Source: Clostridium sp. MD294
Lineage (GTDB): Bacteria; Bacillota; Clostridia; Lachnospirales; Anaerotignaceae
Direction: 5' to 3'
DNA length: 64,000 nt
Assembly (NCBI RefSeq): GCF_000364165.2
Contig: NZ_CP097810.1
Coordinates: forward strand, 682,001-746,000
Position numbers and translations under genes: made by a program. Positions within the stretch are counted from its first letter, which is position 1. The number at the start of each line of letters is the position of its first letter. The notes beneath the pieces were generated by a model, which made no database searches, had not been told where the DNA came from, and was given only the letters and a program-made list of their open reading frames with translations. Below are positions 9,352 through 18,206 of this stretch, piece after piece.

Positions 9352-11742
9352 TTGAGCATATTGGAATTATTAAAAAATCGCATTATTTTTTTTGATGGTG
9401 GTACTGGCACACTTTTACAGGAAAAAGGATTACAGGCAGGAGAATTGCCAGAACTTTGGAATATAGAAAAAAAACAAGCACTTATTGATATACACAAAAA
9501 TTATTTTGAAGCAGGCAGTGATATTGTACTAACAAATACATTCGGTGCAAACTGTATTAAATTACAAGATATACCATACACCATAGAACAAATTATTACA
9601 GCAGCAGTAGAAAATGCTAAACAAGCAGCAAAACAAGTCTGCCATAATAAAAAAGGCTATGTTGCATTAGATATTGGCCCTACAGGAAAATTGTTACAGC
9701 CTTTAGGCGATTTAACATTTGAAGCTGCTTATGAAGCATTTCAACAAATGGCTGTTGCTGGAGAAAAAGCAGGTGCTGACATCATTGTAATAGAAACGAT
9801 GAGCGATATTTATGAAACAAAGGCAGCTGTACTTGCTGCAAAAGAAAATACAAATTTACCTGTATTTGTAACAGTAGTATTTGATGAAAAAGGAAAGTTG
9901 TTAACAGGCAGTGATATTGCTTGTGTAGTAAGTGTATTGGAAGGGCTTGGAGTAGATGCTATTGGTATGAACTGTGGTTTAGGCCCTCATCAAATGCTAT
10001 CTCTTGCAGAACAAATGCTTTATTATAGTTCTATACCTGTTATTGTAAAGCCAAATGCAGGACTTCCTAGAAGTGAAAACGGTAAAACAGTATTTGATGT
10101 AACACCTGAAGAATTTGCAAAAGAAATGGTAAAAATAGTGGATAAAGGTGCTTGTATTGTAGGTGGCTGCTGTGGTACTACACCAGCTCATATCAACTCA
10201 CTTTATCAACTCTGCAAAGACAAAAAGCCTTTACCTATTGTACCTAAAAATAAAACACTTGCTGCTTCTTATACAAATGCTGTTGAAATTGGTAAAATAC
10301 CTGTTGTTGTAGGAGAACGTATTAATCCTACTGGAAAATCTCGTTTTAAACAAGCACTTAGAGAAAAAGATTTTGATTATATATTAAGAGAAGGATTTTC
10401 ACAGCAGCAAAAAGGAGCACATATATTAGATGTCAATGTAGGTCTGCCTGACATTGATGAAACAGATATGCTTGTTACTGTTATAAAGCAACTGCAAAGT
10501 GTTATTGATTTGCCTTTACAAATAGATACTTCAAACATAGTTGCTATGGAAAAAGCATTACGTATTTATAATGGTAAAGCAGTTATCAATTCTGTAAATG
10601 GTAAAAAGGAGTCTATGGAAGCAGTATTCCCTCTTGTTAAAAAATATGGTGGTGTTGTCATTGGTCTTACATTAGATGAAAATGGTATTCCTGCCACAGC
10701 AGAAGAACGTTTTGAAATTGCAAAAAAAATTGTAACAACTGCAGAAAGCTATGGTATTTCCAGCAAAGATATTATGATAGATGTGTTGGCTATGACAATT
10801 AGTTCTGACCAACATTCTGCATTAGAAACATTAAAAGCATTAAATATGGTAAAACAAAAGCTAAATGTAAAAACAGTATTGGGAGTTTCTAATATTTCAT
10901 TTGGTTTACCTCAAAGAGAAATTATTACAGCAAACTTTTATACTATGGCTTTGCAAAATGGTCTTGACGCTGGTATTATCAATACAAATTCTGATATGAT
11001 TATGCAGTCTTATTATGCTTATAAGGCTCTAGCTGGTTTAGATGATAACTGTATGGACTATATCAGTCAATATGGAGGACAAGCACCTACTATAAAAACA
11101 GCAGCAAATACTTCTTCAGATGATATTTCATTAGGCACAGCAATAGAAAAAGGATTAAAAGAAAGGGCAAAACAAGCAGCAGAACAAAAACTTGAAAATA
11201 CAGAACCTTTAACTATTATAAATGAAGAACTTATTCCTGCATTAGACCATGTTGGAAAAGGATTTGAAAAAGGTACTGTATTTTTACCTCAGCTTTTAAT
11301 GAGTGCAGAAGCTGCAAAATTTGCTTTTGAAGCTATTAAATTGCATATGAACAAAAGCGGTGTTGTGCAAAATAAAAAAGACAAAATTATACTTGCTACA
11401 GTAAAAGGAGATATACATGATATTGGAAAAAATATTGTAAAGGTGCTTTTAGAAAATTATAGTTATGATGTTGTAGATTTAGGAAAAGATGTTCCTCCAG
11501 AAAAAATAGTAGAAACAGCAATTTCTCAAAATATCAAACTGGTAGGACTGAGTGCTTTAATGACAACCACTGTAACAAATATGGAAGAAACTATAAAACA
11601 ATTAAAACAGAAAAAGCCTGATTGTAAAATTGTTGTAGGTGGTGCAGTACTTACACAAGAATATGCAGACAGTATTGGTGCTGACCACTATGCTAAAGAT
11701 GCTATGGCCACGGTATATTATGCTCAAAAAATATTAGGTTAA
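9352..11742 (+). CDS. metH: cobalamin-dependent methionine synthase, without activation domain
   Basis: 796 residues, shorter than the about 1200 of E. coli MetH. Domains: homocysteine methyltransferase (about 1-290; zinc Cys in NCGL and the GGCCGTTP motif), pterin-binding (about 315-570; GERINPTGKSRFKQAL), cobalamin cap and binding module (about 585-796) with the axial-ligand motif VKGDIHDIGKNIV and GLSALMTTTV, GGAVLT. Start is TTG at 9352, with GGAGAGG 11 bases upstream, just after the stop of the activation gene. Missing C-terminal activation domain is supplied by the preceding gene. Confidence 0.95.
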   Translation: MSILELLKNRIIFFDGGTGTLLQEKGLQAGELPELWNIEKKQALIDIHKNYFEAGSDIVLTNTFGANCIKLQDIPYTIEQIITAAVENAKQAAKQVCHNKKGYVALDIGPTGKLLQPLGDLTFEAAYEAFQQMAVAGEKAGADIIVIETMSDIYETKAAVLAAKENTNLPVFVTVVFDEKGKLLTGSDIACVVSVLEGLGVDAIGMNCGLGPHQMLSLAEQMLYYSSIPVIVKPNAGLPRSENGKTVFDVTPEEFAKEMVKIVDKGACIVGGCCGTTPAHINSLYQLCKDKKPLPIVPKNKTLAASYTNAVEIGKIPVVVGERINPTGKSRFKQALREKDFDYILREGFSQQQKGAHILDVNVGLPDIDETDMLVTVIKQLQSVIDLPLQIDTSNIVAMEKALRIYNGKAVINSVNGKKESMEAVFPLVKKYGGVVIGLTLDENGIPATAEERFEIAKKIVTTAESYGISSKDIMIDVLAMTISSDQHSALETLKALNMVKQKLNVKTVLGVSNISFGLPQREIITANFYTMALQNGLDAGIINTNSDMIMQSYYAYKALAGLDDNCMDYISQYGGQAPTIKTAANTSSDDISLGTAIEKGLKERAKQAAEQKLENTEPLTIINEELIPALDHVGKGFEKGTVFLPQLLMSAEAAKFAFEAIKLHMNKSGVVQNKKDKIILATVKGDIHDIGKNIVKVLLENYSYDVVDLGKDVPPEKIVETAISQNIKLVGLSALMTTTVTNMEETIKQLKQKKPDCKIVVGGAVLTQEYADSIGADHYAKDAMATVYYAQKILG

Positions 11743-11758
11743 TGTTCCACGTGGAACA
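11743..11758. promoter_or_regulatory. parS site 1
   Basis: TGTTCCACGTGGAACA, a perfect 16-bp palindrome differing at one base from the Bacillus subtilis consensus TGTTCCACGTGAAACA. It begins at the first base after the metH stop codon and abuts the terminator. Confidence 0.9.
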
Positions 11759-11792
11759 AAAAGACATTGAGAACAATACTCAATGTCTTTTT
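11758..11792. terminator. bidirectional terminator of metH and the DUF4446 gene
   Basis: Perfect 14-bp stem (11758-11771 with 11779-11792), 7-base loop, A/T runs on both sides between convergent genes. Confidence 0.9.
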
Positions 11793-11795
11793 CTA

Positions 11796-13019
11796 TTAAC
11801 TTCCTAGTGAATTTTTATTCGACTTTTCATTCAAAGAAGTATCTTCTTTTGTAATTGCCGCTGCATTTTTAATTGCCTTTTGTACTGCTGTTTTAATTTC
11901 TTGTTCTGCTGAAATTACCATTTGTTCTTCATCAATTTGTTTGTTCGTTGTTTGATTAAATTGTTTTTGCTGTTGTTCTGTTTTTTGAGCAATTCTTTCA
12001 ATAATATCTTCTACAGAATTAGAAATAACATCAATATTTTTTTCTTGTTCGTTTTCCACTGTATCAGAAGATATTTTTTCTATTTCTGATATAATTTTAA
12101 ATTGTTCTGTTTGAAATGGCTCTGGTCTATGATATTTTTTTACTTTATTTTCTGTTGTACTTTTCTCCGTTAATAACAAAACTTGTTCTTCTAATCTACG
12201 AACTTTTTCTTCTGTTTCACTTTGTTGTGTTTCTTTTTCCATTTGTATCGTTTCTTTTACCAATTCTTTTACTGTTTCTTTGATATTTTCAATTTCTGCC
12301 TTCTTTTTTATGATAACTGTATTTTCAGAAATTTGTTGTGCTATTTCTTCTTCTGCCATAATAGAAGCTTTTTCATTCGTTGTTACATCGCCTATCATTT
12401 CAATTTTTTCTTTTTGTTGTTCTACCTTTTGTTTTGGTTCAAAAAGAGGCTTATCTTTCCACTTAAATATTTTTTTCGGTTTTACTTTTACTACTTTCTC
12501 TGCTTTTCTTTTATAAGCATTCTGTTGTGCTATTTCTACTGCCTGTAATTCTTCTGTAGAAAGCACATAAGTGCTGACACCCATTTCAATGGGTTTTGCA
12601 TATGTAAAAGAGCCTGTCCTACTATGAATACCATTTAGCACAACACCATTATCTTTGGCATCTAATAAAGCCAATGCAAAACAAAGATTTCCTCCCATTT
12701 CATCAAAAGGATTATATCTGACAATACCTACTTTTTGTATGTTTTCAGACATAATTGCGTCCATATCTGTAACCATATCAAGCAACTTTCCATATTTTTG
12801 TTCTATTTCTTTTACACTTTCAAAATAAGCATTTATTTTCATTTCTAAATTCAAATCAGGCCTACGATTTGTACCCATAAAAATATCATATCGTTTTCTT
12901 TCTCGCCCAATTTTTAAAAACAATACAATACACATTGAAAAAAGTATTATTACTGCTACAATTAAGCCAGCTAATATAAAAGGTAAATAAAATTGTATTA
13001 TTTCATTGATTACTTCCAC
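11796..13019 (-). CDS. DUF4446-like membrane-anchored protein with long charged tail
   Basis: 407 residues. One membrane helix (about 12-35), then a conserved region (about 60-165) with VGIVRYNPFDEMGGNLCFALALLDAKDNGVVL, TGSFTYAKPIE and LSTEE that matches the DUF4446 family, commonly next to parB in Firmicutes. Members are normally near 160-170 residues; here about 230 residues of Lys/Glu/Gln-rich, probably coiled-coil and disordered sequence follow. Located 15 bp downstream of parB, so probably co-transcribed. Function unknown; a link with chromosome segregation is suggested only by position. Confidence 0.75.
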   Translation of the reverse strand: MEVINEIIQFYLPFILAGLIVAVIILFSMCIVLFLKIGRERKRYDIFMGTNRRPDLNLEMKINAYFESVKEIEQKYGKLLDMVTDMDAIMSENIQKVGIVRYNPFDEMGGNLCFALALLDAKDNGVVLNGIHSRTGSFTYAKPIEMGVSTYVLSTEELQAVEIAQQNAYKRKAEKVVKVKPKKIFKWKDKPLFEPKQKVEQQKEKIEMIGDVTTNEKASIMAEEEIAQQISENTVIIKKKAEIENIKETVKELVKETIQMEKETQQSETEEKVRRLEEQVLLLTEKSTTENKVKKYHRPEPFQTEQFKIISEIEKISSDTVENEQEKNIDVISNSVEDIIERIAQKTEQQQKQFNQTTNKQIDEEQMVISAEQEIKTAVQKAIKNAAAITKEDTSLNEKSNKNSLGS

Positions 13020-13034
13020 GCATCACACACCTCG

Positions 13035-13931
13035 TTATCTTTGTATTGCTTTAAATAAAGCGAGTATCCTGTCTAAATCATCATTAGAATAGTATTCAAT
13101 TTCAATTTTTCCTTTATTTTTTTTATTACTTAATTTTACTTTTGTTGCAAAAAGTGTTTTTAAATCATTCTCAATAGAATGATAGGCACTTGTATCAAAA
13201 AAAACTGTTTTTTGTTCTATCTGTTCTGTTATATTTTCATTTTGCTGCAAAGATTTTACTATTTTTTCTACTGTTCTAACACTTAAATCTTCGTCAATAA
13301 TTTTTTCTGCTAATTCATATTGTACAGCATTGTCTGAAATAGGCAATAATGTTTTAGCATGTCCAGCAGATAATTTATTTTCTCTCACTAGCTCAATTAC
13401 TCTGCTGTCTAAATTTAACAAACGCATAGAATTTGAAATAGTAGAACGACTTTTTACTACTTTATTAGAAATTTCTTCTTGTGTCAATGAAAATTCTGTT
13501 TGCAGTCTGTAAAAACTTTCTGCTTCTTCAATAGGATTTAAATCTTTTCTTTGTAAATTTTCTATCAGAGCTACTTCAAATGCCGCAATTTCATCTAAAT
13601 TTTTGACAATAGCAGGTATTGTTTTTAATCCTGCAATTTTTGCTGCACGAAATCTCCTTTCTCCTGCAATCAGTTCATAATAGTCTTGTATCTTTTTAAC
13701 AATAACAGGCTGTATCATACCATAACTTTTTAAAGACTCTGCTAATTCTAGAAGGCTTTCTTCATCAAAATATCTACGAGGCTGATTTTTATTTGGTTCA
13801 ATTTTATTTATGTCGATTTCCAACAAATTCTCTTGTGAAAAACTTCCTTTTCCATAATTTATTGCTTTGGTATTAATAAGAGCTTCTAGTCCTTTTCCTT
13901 TAGACCCAAGTCCCTTTTTTACAGATGCCAT
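13035..13931 (-). CDS. parB: chromosome-partitioning protein ParB (Spo0J)
   Basis: 298 residues. Binds parS and uses CTP to slide as a clamp. N-terminal domain with INKIEPNKNQPRRYFDE and the CTP/arginine box GERRFRAAKIAG; central HTH domain (LTQEEISNKVVKSRSTISNSMRLL); C-terminal dimerisation domain. Starts 7 bp after parA. Four parS sites within 6 kb are its expected loading sites. Confidence 0.95.
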   Translation of the reverse strand: MASVKKGLGSKGKGLEALINTKAINYGKGSFSQENLLEIDINKIEPNKNQPRRYFDEESLLELAESLKSYGMIQPVIVKKIQDYYELIAGERRFRAAKIAGLKTIPAIVKNLDEIAAFEVALIENLQRKDLNPIEEAESFYRLQTEFSLTQEEISNKVVKSRSTISNSMRLLNLDSRVIELVRENKLSAGHAKTLLPISDNAVQYELAEKIIDEDLSVRTVEKIVKSLQQNENITEQIEQKTVFFDTSAYHSIENDLKTLFATKVKLSNKKNKGKIEIEYYSNDDLDRILALFKAIQR

Positions 13932-13938
13932 ACTACCC

Positions 13939-14718
13939 TCACTCCCTTTCTAATACCTGTTGTGCTAGTAGTTCATAACTTTCTGAACCTTTTGATTTTG
14001 GGTCATATAAATGAATAGGCAAACCATGACTTGGTGCTTCTCCTAAACGTACATTTCTTGGTATTATAGCATAATAATCTACTTCTATTTTCAATTCTCT
14101 TACAATGTCTTTTACCGCTTCTACTACTTCTGGTGATAAATTTGTTCTAGCATCATACATTGTAAATACAATACCCTCTAATTTCAAATACTTATTTAAA
14201 CTTTTTTGAACTAAATCAATGGTATATATTAACTGCTGTAATCCTTCTAATGCAAAATATTCACATTGTATAGGCACGAGTACAGTATCAGAAGCCGTTA
14301 AGGCATTAACAGTAATAATATTTAAAGAAGGAGGACAATCAATTATAATAAAATCATATTGTTCTTTTATATTGTCTATTTCTTTTTTTAATATATATTC
14401 TCTGCCTTCTTTTCCAATTAGTTCAATTTCTGCACCTGTTAAATTGATATTTGCAGGTACTACTTCTAATCCCTTTACACAAGTCGAAAGTTTTACATCA
14501 GAAAGAGAACATTCTTCTAACATTACATCATAAATAGTACTTTCAATGTCATTTTTGTCTAATCCAATGCCGCTTGTTGTATTTCCCTGTTGGTCAGCAT
14601 CAATAGCAAGTACCTTTTTTCCTTTATTTGCAAGCCATGCAGATAAATTAATTGCTGTTGTTGTTTTCCCTACGCCACCTTTTTGATTGGTAATGGATAT
14701 TACTCTCACTTTACTCAT
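13939..14718 (-). CDS. parA: chromosome-partitioning ATPase ParA (Soj)
   Basis: 259 residues. Deviant Walker A motif TNQKGGVGKTTTAINLSAW, Walker A' region VLAIDADQQGN, Walker B FIIIDCPPSL. Lacks the N-terminal HTH of plasmid SopA-type proteins, so it is the chromosomal Soj type. Partner of ParB; in Bacillus it also regulates DnaA, which lies 14 kb away here. Confidence 0.96.
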   Translation of the reverse strand: MSKVRVISITNQKGGVGKTTTAINLSAWLANKGKKVLAIDADQQGNTTSGIGLDKNDIESTIYDVMLEECSLSDVKLSTCVKGLEVVPANINLTGAEIELIGKEGREYILKKEIDNIKEQYDFIIIDCPPSLNIITVNALTASDTVLVPIQCEYFALEGLQQLIYTIDLVQKSLNKYLKLEGIVFTMYDARTNLSPEVVEAVKDIVRELKIEVDYYAIIPRNVRLGEAPSHGLPIHLYDPKSKGSESYELLAQQVLERE

Positions 14719-14913
14719 ATGTATTTGCCACTCCTAACTCAGTATGCACTATCAATAAAAAATTACAGTACATCAAAAAAATTTTTTGTTGTTGCTGTTT
14801 TAGTCATCGCTTTTGGCTGTCTGACTTTTTGTTTATGAACAAAAGGAGTATTGACAGTCTAATAAATTTACATTTTATTTTATTATACTAATAAAATAAA
14901 ATAATTGCAATAA

Positions 14914-14929
14914 TGTTCCACGTGGAACA
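14914..14929. promoter_or_regulatory. parS site 2
   Basis: TGTTCCACGTGGAACA, identical to site 1. Located about 200 bp upstream of parA in the 308-bp parA-lipid kinase gap. Confidence 0.92.
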
Positions 14930-14952
14930 TTTCTCAAAATGATATTTCTTTT

Positions 14953-14968
14953 TGTTCCACGTGAAACA
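14953..14968. promoter_or_regulatory. parS site 3
   Basis: TGTTCCACGTGAAACA, exactly the Bacillus subtilis parS consensus, 39 bp from site 2. Confidence 0.95.
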
Positions 14969-14975
14969 TAACAAA

Positions 14976-15008
14976 AATAAGGTACACCTTTTATAGGTGT
15001 ACCTTATT
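14976..15008 (-). terminator. terminator of the lipid kinase gene
   Basis: 14-bp perfect stem (14976-14989 with 14995-15008), 5-base loop; on the minus strand it is followed by a T-run. It lies just after the stop of the lipid kinase gene. Confidence 0.85.
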
Positions 15009-15026
15009 TCTATTGAAAAAACTATT

Positions 15027-15926
15027 TTAAAATTTTCCAAATATAGAAAGTCTTCTTGACAATACAGAAATATCTAAAGGCATATTAGGACCTCTTTCTC
15101 CATCTACTGTTGTTTCATGAAATTGAGAATGTTCTGTATCTAAACATTCAATTTTAAAACTTTTTTCTTTTAAATAAACAACACCACTATCCTTTACAAA
15201 TTCTCCATTGAATATCTTTAAAAACAATATAGGTAATTCAATTACTGGTTTTGCTTTAATTCCTACAAAATCAAACATACCATCTGTAATAGAGGCAGAA
15301 GGAGCAATATGGTTAAACCCACCTGTTCCTGCACTATTGAGTACTAAAAATAAATATAAATCTTCTTGAAGTACTTTATTTTCTGTAGTAATACGAAATG
15401 GTATTTTTCTAAAATTAGCAAGCTGTTCAATACCTTTAATATAATACGATAAACTCCCTAAAGCAGATTTTAAATCCTTATCTACATTTTGAGAAACATT
15501 TGTAAAAAGACCACCAGCACAAACATTTATAAAACACTGTCCATTTGCAACACCAACATCGATTTTTTTAGGTTTTTCTGTTACAATAATATGACAGGCT
15601 TCTTCTACATCTCCCGTTTTTAAACCTAAAAATGTAGCAAAGTCATTTGCTGTACCAGAAGGAATGACACCCAATGGAATGTCAATTTCTCTTTCTATCA
15701 TTGCATTTACAACAATGTTAATTGTGCCATCTCCCCCTGATACCACAATTAAATCATAATTAATATCCATATTTAATATATGCTGTCTAATATCTCCATT
15801 TAGTATACTGCGAAAAATATGCACTTCATACCCTGCTTGCTGAAATATAGAAAAACAAATATCTAAATCAAATTTAAACGTTTTGCTTCCTGAATGGGGA
15901 TTATATATCAGTTTGCACTTTTTCAT
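15027..15926 (-). CDS. diacylglycerol kinase-family lipid kinase
   Basis: 299 residues from the ATG at 15926, which has AAGGAGA upstream; the longer open frame to 15986 lacks a ribosome site. N-terminal catalytic domain with KCKLIYNPHSG, the nucleotide loop VVSGGDGTINIVVN and GVIPSGTANDFA; C-terminal beta domain with APSASITDGMFD and TTVDGE. Family (DagK/YegS/BmrU) phosphorylates diacylglycerol or related lipids at the membrane. The exact lipid is not determined by sequence. 67 bp downstream of argS on the same strand. Confidence 0.88.
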   Translation of the reverse strand: MKKCKLIYNPHSGSKTFKFDLDICFSIFQQAGYEVHIFRSILNGDIRQHILNMDINYDLIVVSGGDGTINIVVNAMIEREIDIPLGVIPSGTANDFATFLGLKTGDVEEACHIIVTEKPKKIDVGVANGQCFINVCAGGLFTNVSQNVDKDLKSALGSLSYYIKGIEQLANFRKIPFRITTENKVLQEDLYLFLVLNSAGTGGFNHIAPSASITDGMFDFVGIKAKPVIELPILFLKIFNGEFVKDSGVVYLKEKSFKIECLDTEHSQFHETTVDGERGPNMPLDISVLSRRLSIFGKF

Positions 15927-15993
15927 AGAATATTCTTCTCCTTTTTTTTGCAATTTGTTCCATATAAAACAGTAAAAAGAAAACAAATTTATA

Positions 15994-17688
15994 TTACATT
16001 TGTTCAGGAGCTTTTATTCCTAATAAAGCTAGTCCTTTTTTCAATACTGTTTTTACTGCAATTACCAATGCAATACGTGCTTGTTTTATTTGCTCTTCAC
16101 TTGTCAATATATTGTTGTCATGATAAAATTTGTTAAACGCCTGTGACAAACTAACAAGTTGTCTTGTCAAAATATAAGGTTCTAATTTATCTGCTGCTTC
16201 TTGTATTTTTTTAGGAAACTGCTCTAATATCTTACACACTTCCATAGAAGCATCATCTGTTAATTTACTATAATCAATATTTTGTGCTAAACTACATTCT
16301 CCTTTACGCAATATACTACAAGCACGAGCGTGCGTATATTGTACATAAGGACCTGTTTCTCCGTCAAAATTTAACATTCTTTCCCAAGAGAATACAACAT
16401 CTTTTATTCTACTATTATATAAATCATTAAATATTACAGCACCAATGCCTACCTGTTCTGCAACCTCTTTTTTGTTTGGCAAATCTGGATTTTTTTGTTC
16501 TATAATTTTTTGTGTTTCTGATATTGCTTGATTTAAAAGTTCTTCCATAAGCACCACATTACCATGTCTTGTAGAAAGTTTTCCACTATCCAAACTTACT
16601 AATCCAAAAGGTACATGAATTAAATCCTTCCACCAATCATATCCCATTTTTTTAATAACTGTAAACCATTGTGAAAAATGTAAATTTTGGTCAAGTGCAG
16701 TTAAATAAATACATTTATCAAAATGATACGTATTTTTTCTATAAAGTGCTGCTGTGATGTCACGAGTAGCATATAATGTTCCACCATCTTTTCTAATAAT
16801 TAAACAAGGAGTCATTTTTTCTTCTTCTAAATCTACTATCATAGCTCCTTCGCTTTGTTGTAAAAGATTTTTTTGTTTTAATTCTTCTACAACTGCTGCC
16901 ATTTTATCATTATAAAAGCTTTCTCCTGTATAGGCATCAAAATGTACCCCCAACATATCATAAACTCTATTAAATTCTTTTATACTAATATTGTAAAACC
17001 ATTTCCACAAAGAAAGAGCTTCTTCTTCTCCATTCTGCATTTTAACAAACCAGCTTCTTGCTTCTTCTTCTAATGCTGCATCTTTTTCTGCTTCATCATG
17101 AAATTTTACATAAATTCTCATAAGTTCTTGTATACCATATTGTTCCACAGCTTCTTTACAACCCCATTTTTGATAGGCAACAATCAGCTTTCCAAACTGT
17201 GTGCCCCAATCTCCTAAGTGATTGACACCCTCACAGTGATAACCTAACGTTTCAAATATTTGATATAAAGCATTTCCTATTACAGTAGAACGCAAATGAC
17301 CTACATGAAATGGTTTTGCAATATTAGGAGAAGAATAGTCAATAACAATTGTTTTTCCTTCTCCTAGAGTACTATTTCCATATTTTTCATTTTGACAAAG
17401 TACTTTTTCAAGTACTTCTTTGACATATACATCTTTTGATACAAAAAAATTGATATAAGCATTTTGTATTTTAATTTCTTGTATAAAATCTGGTTTTACA
17501 ATCTTTTCGCTTAATTCCTGTGCAATAAGTGCAGGTGCTTTTTTAAACTGTTTTGCTAGTTTAAAACAAGGATATGCAAAATCTCCCATATCTTTATTAG
17601 GTGGTGTTTCTATAGCATTTACAATTTCCTGCTGCTGCACACCTGTTACTTGTTCTAATAAATAAGCAATTTCTAATTTAAAATTCAT
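15994..17688 (-). CDS. argS: arginyl-tRNA synthetase
   Basis: 564 residues, class I synthetase. N-terminal additional domain (about 1-85) recognising the tRNA D-loop; HIGH-type motif SSPNIAKPFHVGHLRS (about 113-128); KMSKS-type region LSTRHGNVV; C-terminal anticodon-binding DALR domain ending KTVLKKGLALLGIKAPEQM. Start codon ATG with GGAGGG upstream (minus strand). Length and motifs complete. Confidence 0.96.
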   Translation of the reverse strand: MNFKLEIAYLLEQVTGVQQQEIVNAIETPPNKDMGDFAYPCFKLAKQFKKAPALIAQELSEKIVKPDFIQEIKIQNAYINFFVSKDVYVKEVLEKVLCQNEKYGNSTLGEGKTIVIDYSSPNIAKPFHVGHLRSTVIGNALYQIFETLGYHCEGVNHLGDWGTQFGKLIVAYQKWGCKEAVEQYGIQELMRIYVKFHDEAEKDAALEEEARSWFVKMQNGEEEALSLWKWFYNISIKEFNRVYDMLGVHFDAYTGESFYNDKMAAVVEELKQKNLLQQSEGAMIVDLEEEKMTPCLIIRKDGGTLYATRDITAALYRKNTYHFDKCIYLTALDQNLHFSQWFTVIKKMGYDWWKDLIHVPFGLVSLDSGKLSTRHGNVVLMEELLNQAISETQKIIEQKNPDLPNKKEVAEQVGIGAVIFNDLYNSRIKDVVFSWERMLNFDGETGPYVQYTHARACSILRKGECSLAQNIDYSKLTDDASMEVCKILEQFPKKIQEAADKLEPYILTRQLVSLSQAFNKFYHDNNILTSEEQIKQARIALVIAVKTVLKKGLALLGIKAPEQM

Positions 17689-17847
17689 TTATTTTTTCCC
17701 TCCAAATATAAACTATTAAAAATATATTAACACAATATCATGATATATTTTTATGGTATTATTGCTGTATATTTTGCAATATTTACTTTAAACAATTTAT
17801 CACAGCAATGAAGAAAATGCAATATACAAGTTGTTAATAAATAGTAA

Positions 17848-17863
17848 TGTTCCACGTGAAACA
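17848..17863. promoter_or_regulatory. parS site 4
   Basis: TGTTCCACGTGAAACA, exact consensus, between argS and a small membrane-protein gene. Confidence 0.95.
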
Positions 17864-17868
17864 TTTTT

Positions 17869-18069
17869 TTAAAAAGGAAATAGAAAAAGCAGCTTTCTAA
17901 AATGCTCATATGCAAAATTCAACACCAGCATTAAAGATGTAACATATCCAGCAAAAAAAATTACTTTAGAATAATAATTATCTCTTTTGCCAGAAAGTAA
18001 TACATCTAATATAGATTGTATACAAATAATCATAAATATTTCAGCTGATAACCTCAAAAAATCCTGCAT
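17869..18069 (-). CDS. small membrane protein of unknown function
   Basis: 66 residues from ATG 18069 (GGGAG upstream, correct spacing); the extension to 18114 has no ribosome site. Two predicted membrane helices: about 6-24 (LSAEIFMIICIQSILDVLL) and 34-52 (VIFFAGYVTSLMLVLNFAY). Charged loop SGKRDNYYSK between. Not recognised. It ends 6 bp from parS site 4, so the gene and the site are neighbours, which may be only chance. Confidence 0.55.
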   Translation of the reverse strand: MQDFLRLSAEIFMIICIQSILDVLLSGKRDNYYSKVIFFAGYVTSLMLVLNFAYEHFRKLLFLFPF

Positions 18070-18206
18070 ATTTTTCACTCCCTTTTTAAAATTTATGAAT
18101 ATTTTCCTTTTCAAAGAACTGTTTTTGTATCATAATATACTTATAACAATATTAAAATACAATAACTGATAACAAAAACAGCATTATAAAAAAAGGAGTG
18201 AAAAAA

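Noticed and set aside
12222-12548. Plus-strand frames inside the DUF4446 gene
   Set aside because: Phe/Cys/Tyr-rich mirror of a Lys/Glu-rich minus-strand coding region; no start signal.
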